The notes under the pieces are model-generated. The model ran no database searches. It worked only from the letters and a program-made list of their open reading frames with translations, and had not been told where the DNA came from. The translations under genes were made by a program, and so were the position numbers. From Gymnothorax reevesii (taxonomy: Eukaryota; Chordata; Actinopteri; Anguilliformes; Muraenidae), in NCBI GenBank assembly GCA_029721435.1, contig CM056586.1:69589679-69653678 (forward strand): a stretch of 64,000 bases of DNA, read 5' to 3'. This document shows positions 10,801 to 25,900 of this stretch, one piece after another; positions within the stretch are counted from its first letter, which is position 1; every line of letters starts with the position of its first letter.

Positions 10801-13800
10801 GAAGATATCAAATTCCAGGGAAGAACTAATGATAAGGGGTATATTTGACAACCACTAATCATAGGTGCTTTTAAAACAGTTGGATGGAATGGGGTCGAGG
10901 GAGCAGGAAGAGGATGTCATACTGGAGACAGTTTTGCGTATGATATAATCACTGAGCATGAAATGTCTACTTATCGAATGTTATGCCTAATATTCAAACC
11001 AGGTCTACTAGGTTTGAAATTGATGCAAATTTAAAATATGGTTGACAGTGTGGTTCTGATATTGCCTGAGTTGGCTGTGATTATGGAATTTGCTCTGGTT
11101 TACTACGCTCAGAAGAGAGTTATTCTTGTGTGTCATAGTGTGCAGTCAATTTATTTCTCCTGTATTAGCGCTCTACTCCTTTGTATTCACTTCTCAATTT
11201 AAAGATAGAGCTGGTTTGCCAAGATTTGGGTCTCTTCGAGAGTTTTTCTCTCCTTATAGGCGCAAGAGTGTCATGCCCATATAGGGGCATGGCTTCTTTT
11301 ATTAAAATGGACCATTAAGTTACCTATGAAAGCAGTGGAGGAGAAGGCATGGCTGGCAGTTTGAAGCAAGGTGTCGGTAAATTTGTCAGATGCAGTGGCA
11401 TCTATATACTGTTTCATTTATTATGATTGACTCTTTGCTCTGTAATGAAATTAATGCTCCAAAGAGAACACAAAAACGATCAGAGATGGCCAGGTTAGTG
11501 ATACCAGTGACAACAATGAATACATATTGATCATTTTTGAGTCTTCCTCTAATTAATCTTTACATTAGTTAAAATGGCATTCTTTGAGTCATCAAATTTG
11601 GTACAAATTTGGGATTAAAATGCTGAGAATTCAGACAGAAGTCTCAGAATATCATTTGGGCTTCATAGTGAAATTGCTGCATATTCAAAGCAGGAAAAAA
11701 AAAACAAGGTCAACCTTAGGGCAGAGGAAATAACTGGAAAAAATAGTTGCAGCGCCGCCGCCTTGCTTATTTGGCCTTGGAGAGCGACTGAAACCAAAAC
11801 CCGGCGGAAGCCTGGCAGATTTAGCAGGGGACAACCAGGTCACAGGTAAAAATATGAAATGTTGATTGCATTCAGTAATCGTACCATGGATAAAAAAGCT
11901 CTTGTTGATGAAGGATCTAGCATTAGAAAGTTTAATCTTTTGCTTAAAATCTTGTTAATGATCAGAGGGAATGATATTTTTTTTGTAAACGGTGTGGAAC
12001 AAACAGGTTTACAAAGCATAAACGAGATTTTTCTGAATCATACTATTTTCCTGAGACTGCCTGTCCCTAATCCTGACTGGGATATTGAAAATGTCAGTGG
12101 ATGGTCTTAACCCAGTAGAAATCGTACTGGTGTAGGATGCTGATCTGCAGTGGAAGGGACTAAGATCACTGTCAGATGGACTGGTCAGCACTGGAATGAG
12201 AGATGGGCGTGTTGTAATGGCCCGATGGGCTGTTTAACATGGGCGCGTGAGGATGGTAAAGGCTGTGTGCTATGTTAGCCGAGCGCCTCTGTGCACCTCT
12301 TTGTTCAAGTGGAGCCCGTCTGCGCCAGAGAAGTAAACGCATTACCAGAAGGGATTCACATTATTGAAGTGCACTCTGTGTGTGATGCCATGATTTAAGT
12401 AGACGAGAGCCAAGTATTGATGTCGAGCCGTCTACTGAAATACCCAGTTCTGAGGCAGAGATTGGATTTTGGAACGATTATGAGACCTCTGTGATGGGAC
12501 TGTGTGAGGATGTTTAAAAAATGGGCGAATTCTCTGCAGATTGGACTGCTGTTTTGGAATTTTGTTTAACCCAATTTATATGAAGATCCTGTCAAGGGCA
12601 GGGTCAGATTTTATTTAGTTTGGGACTCTTTCAACAATGTCCTGTGCTGTGGCTCCTGGCAAACAGACGGCATGAGCCCACTCGACTCTAACGTCTGACT
12701 TCTGAGCCACTCCAAATGGGCATTGATGGAGGAGATGGGATTTGCTGATGGAGCTAATAGGTATAGATAGCAGTTCCACAGGTCACCAGCCTGAAACAGT
12801 AGTGGCCCCCCGATCCTCCGGCGCTAGGCATCGGCTGCTGCTGGGGTGGGTAGGTGATGGCGAGGGACGAAGCTGGGGGTGCTTGCTGATCCTGGCACTG
12901 AGGTCTCTAACTGGGCCAAGACTGGAAGATGTTTCTAAGCTGGAGAATCTCCAGTTGGGAGAAGTGGGGAGAATTCCTCCAATGATATTTTTTTTGCCAA
13001 CAAGAATCCAGGGGTCTAGAATAGAGCAGGCAGTGAGTTTGGGCTATACTCCCAGCTGCAAGCTGGAGTCTTCAGTTGGTGCTGTCAGGATGGTGGAGGT
13101 GTTGGTGCTGGACCGTGGCATGGTGGTTATCTTGGCCACATAGGAAGCCTTCAGTTGAATGTCTTCAACTGAAGACATTCCAGCAGGAGGGAATGAAAGA
13201 GCTCTTTGCTCTGGATGGAGTGTTTAGCCTTCTAGTTCAGCCATCTTTTGACTGCGACAATGACAGCCGGAACAGTCAGAGGCAAATGTTAAGCGGGGAT
13301 ATAATGTTTTAGTCTCAGTAGAGGCGATGATCAAGATCATCTGATGTCATTGGCCAAATGCAGTGTCCATCTGCTGGTCAATAGAATGGCAGTAGAAAGT
13401 GTCATTTAGTCAAGCAGAATCTCTAATAATTAAATGTCCAGGGCTCAAAAGCACAAAAATGTAATTTTTTTGTAGTAAAGCAAGATTTTGATCAGGTTTT
13501 TATTATTGCTGGTGGAACAGCTCTGTATAACCCTGCATCATTCAGGAGTTCTAGGTTATTAGGTATCATCCCATTTTAACTTTCAGTTTGCGTCTCGATT
13601 TTGTTAACTAGCCATGTGAAATGTGAAATCACGTGACTTATGTAATTGGCGTACCACTGTCATACCATTGTTTGAGTAGGAACTAAATGCCACTCATCTC
13701 TTGAATCCGCAACTCCGTGAGTTTGTTGTTATTTAAGTTTCAGGATGCACTGGGTCTCAAAGGTTGTCGCATAGGAATGTCACTGATTCTTATCTGCCTC

Positions 13801-13908
13801 CTGGTGACGTGAGGATTGATGGGTTCATGTCCACACTGGTTTCCTGCTTCCTTTAGAAACACAACAGGGGCAAGAAGAGTTTGCATCTATATTATAATAG
13901 CCAAGTGG

Positions 13909-13969
<61 letters not shown>

Positions 13970-16900
13970 GTGTGTGCGTGTGTGTGTGTCCGGCCACCAA
14001 AGACCACTTCGCTTTTATATCACAGTGAACAATGCACCATTATGATGTCATCATGCTGCTATAGTGTTTCCATAAAAACATCACGTGACCAAGCCAATTC
14101 GCCTGCAGGAGTCCTGAATCCCAAGCGAATTCATCCACAGACACACGCAGATCCGCAACAGTCCTGAATCCCAAACTTGGGCTGAAAATTGGGCCGCATG
14201 TGGGTTGAATCTAGAACCCATGGATCCCCAGGGGCAAAGTGCTAGTTTATTATATTACTATAATTATTGTTATCGTTGAATTTAAACAGAACAGCCGTGG
14301 TGATTCCGCATTAGCTTGGCAGGACGCAGTAGTTGCTGTGTCCCCTCACCCTCACCCTAGTTACCGATCTTAGCAGGGATTTTATTGCTTCTTCTGAAAC
14401 ATAATGGCACACAACTGGCACAATCTGTGATGATTTTCTTCCAACGAAAAATTTTTTTTGCATTATTTATGCCGCATTTGCCGTGGAATTTACACAGCCT
14501 TCTTATTAAATGTACTGGAAGATGAGAGAGACTGTTTTTCAGTTGAGAAAGCACTGCAGCATCATTGTTGCAGTATGTAAATATCAATCACGTATATGCT
14601 ATTGATCCAAAAATGGCGCAACCAGTTATAGGTGGGGCAATTATTTTTTCACATGGGTGACATTGGTTTTCATTAATTTCCTCCAGTAAATGAAATGATC
14701 ATTTAAATGCTGAATTTTGTGTTGATGCACATATTCATTTTGTCTTATATTAAAGTTACTTGGATGAATGAAAACATCGAAAGATAACATGAGCAAAAAT
14801 AGAAGAAATTGGACTGGGGACAAATCATTTTCACACCACTGTAGCTGTGAGGAAGTACTGATTCCCAGCTTTGGTTCAAGCTGTTGGGCTGCTATGTGGC
14901 TCAAGAACAATTTCAATGTGCTAAACCCAAACTACAGTAGTAATAAAAAAAGTGTACTCTTGTTCAAACTGAGTAAGTATAACATCAATAAACTCAGCGT
15001 GATGTTGGGACTCTGAGCTCTTTTTAAGGTGTTGCCCATGACAACTGCACAAAATATGTCTAGTTAGAAAATGTACCAGGGAGTCCAAATATCCATGCTT
15101 TTGTCATTCCTAAGTTTCAGTTTTACTTTCATGACCAAAACCTGGTTATTACTTTTCCGTTTTGATTGCATGCCACATCCATCTTATTTCTCTTTTATTT
15201 TGGAGTTTGTGTTCATTTTTCACATTTATTTTTCAGACCCCTGTCATTGAAAGTCAAGCCAAACTTCGCCCTAAACCCATCCTTCAGGTACTGAGTTTCC
15301 CCGCAGACTGGGCTGAGGCGTTCGGTATTTGGGAAAAGCATCAGTTTCACACCCGCTAACCTGCACGGCTCTCTTCTCACACTGGCTGTTTCATGTTCAT
15401 CTCAGGTTCCGTCAGAGAAGATCCTGAGGGCCGGAAAGGTTCTGCGCAACGCCTTACTGGCCAGAGCCCCTCACATGATCCGGGACAGAAAATACCACCT
15501 GAAGACATACAGGTAGGCTTTTTTTGTACACAAATACAGTAAGTTAAATTACTTGTTGAAACCCACTGACCGTGGCACTGTGGCACAGAGAGTGCGTCCT
15601 CTTCATTAGTGCTGCGAGAATGCCCTGCTCACTGAGTTCTTCCTCAGAGGAGTGATGTCGAAGGGGAGAGGCAGTGTAATTTCATGAAGCCTGTGCAGAA
15701 ATGCGTATTAACAGCACCCTGAGGGAAGAGTAGTTTAGTGCAGCTTAACTCCCGTGAAGAAAATTGCATAAGTGTGGGTATATGTGTGCAAGTTTGTGTT
15801 TGCGTGTATGTCCACGCTTCTGAGTGTGCTTGCGTGTGAGTGTATTCAGTAATGTGCTAGTTCCTTTGTTTCAATTTTTAACAACTGAAAGGATTGGGTC
15901 TTTACCACTGGGGAAATACTCTGGGGTCTTTGGTAATAAGTTATGCATTGAACTGTGAATAGAGTTGTTCACGGATGGAGCTGCACGTGCGCTTGAGTTT
16001 GCGGTCAAGCTCATTGGTGTTTCCTGCCCACACGGCCAGCAGTGTTGTTTATTTATTTATTTATACTGGAAGTCCGATTGAGAGCGAGCTCTCTTTTGCA
16101 ACGGAGCCCAGCCGTGAATCAATAAAAACTTGCACTACAACAATAGATTAAAAAAAAACAAAGGAACCACAGAACACATGTACATTCCAACTTCAAGGCA
16201 TCTAATAACAGACATTTAAAACAATTAAATGAGAAGTTTTTCCAAATTCAGTGTCTGCTGAAGCCTATTCCATTACTGTGGGGCATAGAACGTAAAAGCA
16301 GTTTTACCCAGTTCAGAATGAACCCTCGGGACGTCTAAAGTCATATAATCAGGAGCACAAAGACGGTTCTCCCCCCTTCTAAGATTAAGCAGACTGGAAA
16401 TAACTCCAGGCAGCTCACCCAACAACGCCTTGTAAATAAAAAGACAACAATGTTGTTCACTTCTCATGGCCAGTGAAGACCAACCCTCCCTGAAATAAAG
16501 TCTACAGTGATGTGTTCTGAAGCCGTCTCCTGTTATGAACCTTACGGCAGCATAGTATACTGCATCGGGAGGCTTCAGCGATGAGGGAGCAGAGTGCATA
16601 TACATTATGTCACTATAATCTATTGTAGAAAGAATAGTTGCCTGCACAATCTGCCTTCTGCAACTGCTCGGCGGGCAGGCTTTATTCCAGGGGTGGGCAA
16701 TCATGGTCCTGGTGGGCCGGTGTGTATGCAGGTTTTTATTCCTATCAATTACCCTGACTAATTGAGTTAATTGATTGCATGCACAAATATAGATTTTCGC
16801 AATGATTCGATCAAAGGAAAATGTTTTATGAAGGGAGACAAGACTAGTCTTTGGTGGTCATTCATGATAATAAAAAGAAATGCGCATGAAACGTCAGATT

Positions 16901-19900
16901 TCATAAATGGTTTGGCTAATTGAGACAATCAACTAATTAAAGGCCAGAAGTTGGTGTGAAAACCAGGGACAGATACGGCCCTCGCTGCCCACCGCTGCTT
17001 TATTCCTATAAAGCATCGCCAATTTAACTTTCAGATTCTTGGTTAGTTCATCAACGTGCTTCCTAAATTTAAGCTTCTCATCCTCCCAGACACCCATATA
17101 TTTGTAGCAAGGAGCTCTTTCAATTTGTTTTTCATTTGTTGTAGAAATGCTACCATTATAAAACCTAGCAGCAGGTTTCTGAGAGAATAGCATATATTTA
17201 GTCTTCTCAGAATTTAATAAAAGTTTCAGGCCTAAAACAGCCTGCTGGAAGATTTGAAAATCTGACTGTAAATTTTGAAGAGCTGGATCAGCAGAAGGAG
17301 CAGCTGAGTAGATGACCGTATCATCTGCATATCGACGGATTGTGTTATTGGTAAAATTTGCACCAAAATCATTAATATAAAGGGCAAATAGCAAGGGCCC
17401 CAAGATAGAACCTTGTGGAACCCCCTTGCTAAGATGGATGAATTTTGATTGATAGCCATCAGCCACAACTGCTTGACATCTACCAGTTAAATAATTATTA
17501 AAGCAATTCAGAGATTTTATATCAAACCAAATGGCACCTTGCTGCATTATGAGTATAGAATGATCAACTGTGTCAATTGCCTTTAATAAGTCAATAAAAA
17601 GGGCAGCATAATCCTGCTTATTATCCAAGGCAGAAACAATATAATTTAATACCCTGGCTGCAGCTGACACGGGGCTATGACCCGGTCTGAAGCCTGACTG
17701 AAACACATTCAGGACAGCATGGTCAGATAGAAATGATCTAATTTGATTATTGACCAGCCTCTCTAAGACCTTTGCTAAGCAAGGCATTTTTGAAATTGGC
17801 TAATAGTTATTCAGGTCATCTGAAGAGCCACCCTTATGCAAGGGATGAACAAAGGCTGTCTTCTACAAGACAGGAATTGAACCAGTCAACAGGGTTAAAT
17901 TAAAAATGTGAGTAAAGACATTAACAATCCCGGGTGAAGCCAGCAATAAAAGTTTAAAGCTCCTGTAGTATGTGGGAATATTTGTGCTAAAGTACTTAGG
18001 GTGTGCAGTGTTAAACATATAGGAAATTATAAATGAAGATTAAAAAGACTGCATGACCTTTGACCTTGAGTGACCTTGAAAGGTCGAATTAACAGTGACG
18101 ATATTTGAGAGGGCTATATTTCTGTAAATGATGTAGATAGCAACTTGCTTACAATTAAACCCTGATAGGCACTCATATTTGGGAATCTCAATAGTACCCC
18201 GACATTTGACCTTGAGGGGTCACCCCAAGGGCACATGCACCTGAAAGGTGGATCAACTCATCGGGCAGCTGAAGTATGTGTTTCATATTCCTGCAGGGCT
18301 TTGCGCCGGTTTTTGTTTGTTCTTCGGCCTTGTGATGCATATTTTCTCATCTTCTCAACCAGTTCTCTTAGTCCTGAAATTATTGTCTTCCCCTGTCCCT
18401 TGTTTCCGGTTTCCAAAGTTAGTCTCTGTCTCATGTTGATGGGTTATTTGGGTTGGTTATGAATATTGGTTGCTGTACTTACTTTGCGCCGTTTTTTTGT
18501 GTTGTTTTGGTCTTATGTCACCTTTTTTAGGTTTTTTGGAATAAACTAATTAATTAGCTACAATGTGGTCCGCCTGCCTTTTCCGCATTTGCGTTCACCT
18601 GATTGGTTCCTGAAAGCAGGCATGTGGCGTGTCAGCACAGACTTGTTCAGTCTGTAGAAGTGTGTGTACTGTAGGCATCCATGAATCTGACCCACAGTTC
18701 CTAAGCTAGCGCTGGTTTTCTTTCAACCGAGGTAATTATGCCAATAATTTGTGCTTATGATTGGCCAGACTGGCATCACATGACTGCCAGGTAAAGGGAG
18801 GGTAAAAATTCCAGCAGTTCTAAACCCTCAAGGACTGTGATTTGGGGAACAGGGGTATAGTGTGAGCTCAGACCTGATTCAGTCCATGCATACATGTAGT
18901 ACAAGCACAGACCTGCTTCATCCTGTAGATGTTTGTACCATATGAGCGCAGACCTGATTCAGTTCGTACGTGTGTGCTGTATAAATGTTGACCTGGTTCA
19001 ACTGGTAGATGTTTGTAATATGAGAGCACCAAACCTAATTCAGTCTGTGGATGCATGTGGAGTGAGCACATACTTTATTCAGTCTGTAGATGCATGTGGT
19101 GAAAGCACAGACCTGGTTCAGTGTGCATGGGTGTGTAATTTCTGCACAGCCTGGGTTCAGCTTGTAGATGTTTGTATAATATGATTAAAGACCTGAAGTT
19201 GTGCACTTTGAAGCCAGTTCAACATAAGCCAGGCTTTCTTTGCTTGAGCTAGCTTGACAAACCCTAACGCGCAGTCAGAAATGCCTTAAGAGTATAAAAC
19301 AGAGCCATCTTTGTGAAATTGAAAATCCCAGCTTTAGGCTCAGCATACATCCCTAACTGAGTAATCTTGCTTCGTGGTACACTGCTCTGATTCTGCCTGT
19401 AGATGTCTGTAATATGTGAGCACAGACCTGGTTTAGTCTTGTAAATGTGTGTAGTATTACATCTGGGGTGCGTTTTTCAACAGTGTGGTTGCTAACTGAG
19501 GTAGCTACTTACATAGTTCGTCCACTCACAGTCAGTGGTTCCAACTACGTTCCAAGTTAGCATCTTTGCTTTCGGGAAATGCACCCCTGGTTCAGTCTCT
19601 CATTTTCTGGACAGAGCAGGTTCATTATACGGTTGTTTGCCCGCTGCAGGCAGTGCTGCGTCGGCACGGAGCTGGTGGACTGGCAGATGCAGCAGAGCCA
19701 GTGTGTTCACTCCCGCACACAGGCCGTGGGGATGTGGCAGGTGTTGTTGGAGGAGGGTGTGCTGAACCACGGTGAGGCCCGCAGTCACTACCACACCATC
19801 ATCTGTCAGGAGGAGGGGGGAGGGGGGGTCACAATGAACACAGCTGTATCAAGGCTAGTAACGCAGAAAAAAATATACCTTTTTTCGAACTGCTGGAATT

Positions 19901-22900
19901 CAGTAGCCTTACAAGACACTGACGTTATATGTTACTGTTAATGTTGATACGAAAATACTTGATAATTTTTGCAATGAACAATGATGCAAGCTGAGGGGAA
20001 GTGGATACAGATTGGATCCTCGCAACTGAGCAAATTAACACTTAGTTGCTAATTAGGAGTCCTAAATGGGTTGGGGTTTTGAGATGAAATGCACTTTAAG
20101 GCGAAGTGAGAGCAGGGGATATTGGGCTTTAGGAACTTAAGCGTTTTTCATAAGGTTAAAGTTCACATTTTCAGCTTTCAGTTTAGGGAATTTTTACACA
20201 TTTTGTTTCACCTTGTTGAAATTACTGCACTTTTTAATGTACATTTGTCGCTTTTCAGGGTGTAAGAATGACGGGGGAGAAAATAATAGATCAGTTGTTT
20301 CCTCAGTTTGGATTAAAGAAACCTTTCACAATCTAATTGCTTTGGGAGTCTTTTATTGTCATTTTTTAAAATGACCGCCCGAGTTCTGCCAAGAAATCGG
20401 CCATTACAGTGCTGAGAGGAGGGAGACGTGGGCTAAATGTTATGCTTAAAATAAAAATTTTTGGATTTCATTGAGCAGATGGAGAGATTTGGTGATCTAT
20501 CATTACGGGTTTGGTAGACCATAGAAGACTTGTGCAAATGATGGTGAAATAACCTCTGCCGTGATGAAGACCAGGCTTCTGAGGCCTGTACAACAGATCT
20601 GAAGCACTAAGGAAAACTATTGACTGTAGGAGACTTCATGAGCAGAGGATTATTTTTTAGCATTTTTGTGGTAACGTATTCGTGCGCTGGAAATCTGTCT
20701 GAGCAGCAGCAGATTTGAGCGTAAGCGCATAGTTTTAGTAGAAGCGGCGCAAATCCAAGTGCAAGCCAGGGGTATACGAGTGAGAGAGCAGAATTTTGGG
20801 AAAAAATTACAAAATCTAAGCGTGACATCAATCTGTCTGCTCACAATTTGAAGTACCAGACTCTTGAATAAAGACAGGAATGAAACTCCATAGATGGCAC
20901 AAGACCACTCAAACTCCAACCCCAAATCAGAGAAAGTTAGGGTGGTGTGTTAAATTAAAAATCAAAACTGAGAGTAATAATTTTGCCTTGAAAACAATAC
21001 AATGGAACATTATTCGATGGTTCACCACATTATTTTTATACATTTTTCGAAAGTAGTACTAATTTTCACTTTACTTTTTCAACGTTATTCAAAAAGCAGT
21101 AGGGACAATAAAGTACTTACCATTGATCTGGGTTTGCTTCAGCTGGTTTGGGGTGCATTTCCCAAAATCATAGATGCTAACTTATGTTGTTGGGGCCATT
21201 GACAGCGAATGGACGAACTATGTAAGTTGCTAACTTATTTAGCAATTACGCTTTTGGGAAATGCACCCCAGGTCTTGGCTCAACACAGTTCTGCAGCAAT
21301 AAAATTAATTCAGCGGGCTACCTGAATATACTGAATGACCAGTGACCCATCAATTTACTTTCTAATCCATGATCGCACAGCCATATTCCAGGATGACAAT
21401 GCCAAGATTCATCAGCCTCAAATTGTGAAACAGTGGTTCATCGAGCGTGAGGAATCATTTTCACACATAAATTGGCCACCTCAGAGTCTGGACCTTAGCC
21501 AGTTGAACGTCTTAAGGATGTGTTGGAGAGTGCTTAATGGAGTGTGTAGACTCACCCATTGTCAATACAATATCTCCTCCAAAAATGAATGCAACTGTAC
21601 AAGATTGTATGACATTGTATAATAAACCCCTTAGTACATTATAATATTGTACAAGATTGTCAAAACAACACCATGATGTGCGGTGTGATCAGAGGGATAG
21701 GTGGCCCAACAAAATAGTATAGTGTGCGACTTTTTTTGGACTGGCAATATTGTTCTATTAGTCGAATGGGGAACCACATCGTAAAACAAATTGTTCCACT
21801 TTTCTGTTGTGTTTGTGGACACATCCAATCACTGAAGTGGCCTTAAGCATTTACTTTTGTATTTGGGAAGGTGCTCAGTACATTAATTTACTGTCTGCCA
21901 AATGCATGTAGCTTCTGTTGCTACTTTGGCGTTTTTCGTTACATTACCAGATTTACCACATTCTGTACTAGCTTGTTCAAATTCCATATCTGAATTGGAG
22001 GTCACATGACTGAACAAAAGGCACAAGTAGTTTTAGCCAATAGCTGCACTTTCCCTGATTGTGCTATTTAGTGGCCTCCATTGTAAGTGACGTCATTCCT
22101 AAACTGAATATTAAACCTGCATGTTGCATTTGTCTGCGTGGCAGTGGACCAGGAACTCAATTTCCAGGACAAGTACCTGTTCTATCGTTTCCTGGATGAC
22201 GAACGGGAAGATGCCCCCCCACCCAGCGAGGAGGAGAAGAAAGAGAGCGAGGAGGAGCTGCAGGAGACGCTCCTGCTCCTGTCCCAGATCGGCCCTGATG
22301 CCCACATGCGCATGATCCTCCGGAAACCGTAAGTACTCTAAGGGGATGTCGCCACCTGCTGGTCAGAGCCACGCAGTGCAAGAGTTTTTCTACCCACGTA
22401 TTTCCCTCAAGCACAGCGCCGACAAGTCCTAAATTAAAAAAAAAAAAATATTCCAGCGTGTAAAATTCAGAGGTTTGAGAGTTTTCTCTTTATTATAGAT
22501 AGATTGTTGACTCAAACAATTACAGCATAACATAGCAAACAGTTGCCAGGAAATGAGATGCCTTATTTTCTAATGATTTTGGTAGCAAAAAAAAAAAATT
22601 GTCAGTTGGATTTTAAATTTGTAATAGTTTAACAACAGTATCAATTTAGGGAAACCACAATCCACTCACTCCCTTTAACTGAAAATTCTGCCTCTCCAGC
22701 CAAAAGGACTCATACTGACTTCCTCTTCTGCAGGCCGGGACAGAGAACAGTGGATGATTTGGAGATCATATATGAAGAGCTTCTACATATAAAGGCTCTG
22801 TCTCACCTCTCGACCACTGTGAGTACCGTCCTGCTCCACTCTGTGCTCTCTGCTGTGGCCTTTATATCGTTTTACTGAGTAATTTGACAAGCAGCTCTCT

Positions 22901-25900
22901 TTTTTCCATGGCAGGTAAAGAGGGAGTTAGCTGGAGTGCTGATATACGAGTCCCACGCTAAAGCTGGAACAGTGTGTGAGTACAGCAGCCTTGTGCCACA
23001 CATACTGTATCTGCACTCGCGCGTGCGAGCGATGGTCATTGAAGTGATAGTTGCGGTCGCTAAGCCCTCCCGATTGGATGAGAACATAGGCTGAACATAA
23101 AGATGGACGACACGTCTCCACTTTTTGGCGCTGTACAAAATTTGGAATCAAGATACCCTTCGTGCGGATGCTGCCATCTTGCACATTTCAAGCCAGAGTC
23201 AGCGCTGTAGAGACTGGGGTGTCGAGACACGTATTAAGGTCCCACCCGTACACCTGCCCTACTTCTGATCACATCCCCTGAACTTTTTTCTTGGCCCAAC
23301 TGGCTCCTTCGGTTAGCGGTACAGCACTGGAGAGAGTGAGGCATTTTAGATGAGGTGTCCCTCTTTAGTATTATCAGTGTTCATACTAGAGCAAGGAAAT
23401 GCTTCAAGATCAGCAACTACAGCTGTAAAGGTTAGATTTTTCAACACTCGGATTGTGTACTGGCTTTCCGCTGCAAATATGCCGTGTTTGCAGTCGTTGA
23501 GTGACATCTTTTTTGTGCCTCTACACAGTAAAAATCATAGTGTCAATTTTACTCTTTAAGAGTTGAATTTAACTCTCTGTCAGACAACATTTGGTCCCAC
23601 TCAAAATCAGTGTAAATTTTACTCTACAGCCAGTGTAAGATTTTTATAGTTAATCTTACTCTATTTTGTGTCAAAATTAACAACGAGGTGTGTAAAAATA
23701 TTTGACTCTATAGGGAATCATCACCCTGCAGAGTAGATTTCGTCCTTGCGTGGAAGTGGGAATTGACTCTCACTTTTGACACTTCCATTTAGACGATTTC
23801 ACTCTGCATAGTGCTATAAGTACTCTATCCAGAGGAAAATGGGTTTACTCTGGAATATTGACACTCCATTTTTTACTGTGTACCAGGGGTAGAAAATCCA
23901 GGTGTCACGTCCTGAATTTAATGTCAATTGTTTTCGCCGCAGTCAAGTCCTTTCTGCCAGTTTTGATTTTGTTTAGTTGTTTCTCGTTAATCAATTACTG
24001 TCTTGTTCTTTACCGCCACCCCCCCCCCTTCCTGTGGTTTTCACACTCGTTTCCACCTTAATAGTTGTCTTTGTGCGTTTAAGTTCCTGGTTTTCATCTG
24101 CCCTTTTTCTAGACTGTTGTCTGCAGTCCTCAGTGTTTAAACTCTCACTCCAGGTACTGACACTACAGGTCAGAAGTTTGGAAGCAAGGCCAGTACAAGT
24201 CAAACATTTGGAAGCACCTTCAAGTTTCTGTTCACAGTACCTTTCTTAAAAACCAGTATGAAATCTATGGATTTTGGGATGTATTTACTGCATGATGAGA
24301 CTTTTCTTTAATTGATATGCACCATTTCCCACTATTTACCTTTAGGTACTATATACATTGATGTTACCAGACCATTTCTGACTACATTTTAACAAAAGAA
24401 TGGAGGGGCTTAGTTTTTGGGTTGAGAAGATTTGCAAGAGTCACAACTTCAGTGAAAAAGTAAAAAACAAATCACAGTTTGCATTATTGACTGTATGTCA
24501 TGGTTTACAGCCCACTGGATGCCAACGGCAATCCGGCGGGCACTAGGACCATGGGCCTAGTAATACGGGCCTGATAATTTGAATAAAAATGTATACTGAT
24601 AAGTGGCTCTTAATATAATAATTATGTTTATCTTGTTGCAAAGTTTGCCAATGAAACTATGATTTTTTTTTTTTTCATCTTGCTTCCAAACTTTTGGCCT
24701 GTAGTGCATTTACCAGGGATTCGATTCCCACTGCCTTCGATCCCGCTGAGAGACATTTCTCCCAGTATCTGCTTTGTCCAAGTCCGATTGTATGCAACTG
24801 CCCTGTGGGCCCTGATCGCTTCAACTGTCTCCCTGTCCGCTGACCTCAGACCAGTCCCTTCCACTAAGCTGAGCCTGTCCCTCAGAATTTCTGTTTGTCC
24901 CACCTGACCTCGGAACGTCTTCTTACAATCCTCTGCCTTCATGAATAATATTTCTCCAATCCTCAATTTATTAAAGACGCCTTCCTGACCTTGTCTGTGA
25001 TCTGTGTGTGGCGCCTGTGTTCTGACTCGTGACGCCAGGTTCTGGAAGTAACAGTCCTTCCCAGTATTTTCCTCCTGCTGGATGAGAACAAGCGTTCAGC
25101 CAGCTAATCAAGCCACATCATCAGGGCGCCTGTTTAGAAATTATATGCCTGAAAAACGTTCTCTTCTCTGTTAATCATAATGGGAAACCAGGTTTCTACA
25201 TGTAAATCTTTCAGCGCTCATGAACAAATGTGCGTTGGTAGTGCGCTGAGGTTAAGTGTTGATTTCATCTGCCTGCAGTGTTTAATCAAGGAGAGGAGGG
25301 AACCTCGTGGTACATCATCCTGAAGGGCTCCGTCAATGTCGTCATTTATGGAAAGGTATGGCTCTAGTCATCAGTGACGGCAATTTTGCATTTTTGTATA
25401 TTTTGTAAATTATATATTATTACAATATTTACAATACTACATTATAGTATTCTATATTATTATAATTTCATATATTTAATATTTTTTGCACATTTTTTCA
25501 GTGCTTGGTTTCTAAGATCATTTTTTATTTTTAATTCATCATTTCTCCACAATGTGAAGTGTGACTCTGATCATTTTTCCATTGTGGTCTTCATTTATTC
25601 TTTATTTTATTAATGTGGTCTGATTGTAGTCCCAAAATAATCAAAGTTTGGTTCAGTTTCCAGAATGCATGACCAAAAATTTAGCAGAAACATGATATCG
25701 ATTGGATGATGAACCTATTGAAAGCTAATTACATAAACTGTTGGTAGGAAGTTGTTTGCAGTGAATGCAAACATGATTCATAAACTTTTCACTTAATATG
25801 CATTTTTTATTTATATTCTTTGTAAGACAGCGAGGCTGGACTTTGCTGTGGTTCGGTACATGTACTTTGAACTGTCCTGCAGGAAAATTTCTAATGAAAA

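Larger units (their letters stand above)
16045..17990 (-). mobile_element. Non-LTR retrotransposon (LINE), 5'-truncated, reverse transcriptase region
   Basis: Minus-strand [23 protein letters not shown], then [89 protein letters not shown] (catalytic YADD), and the 3' thumb. A (TAAA)n-like 3' tail lies at 16045-16064. Stops occur at about 17800 and 17860 (R and W codons mutated). The ORF is also split by the hAT-type insert at 16688-16997. Clade not assigned with certainty (Rex/L2-like). Inactive. Confidence 0.9.

Noticed and set aside
12742..13143. 133-codon plus-strand open frame
   Set aside because: No recognised family, no splice context, low-complexity composition; probably chance within intron.
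13825..14028. Cys-Val and Thr-His repeat proteins
   Set aside because: Translation of a (GT)n microsatellite; the same applies to 5770-5994, 51620-51916 and 55924-56171.
18855..19195. CRISPR-like spacing of repeats
   Set aside because: Units are contiguous and diverged with no unique spacers, in a vertebrate intron; it is a minisatellite.
24628..24966. 112-codon minus-strand open frame
   Set aside because: Overlaps a Tc1-type MITE end and retroelement-like sequence; no recognisable protein family.
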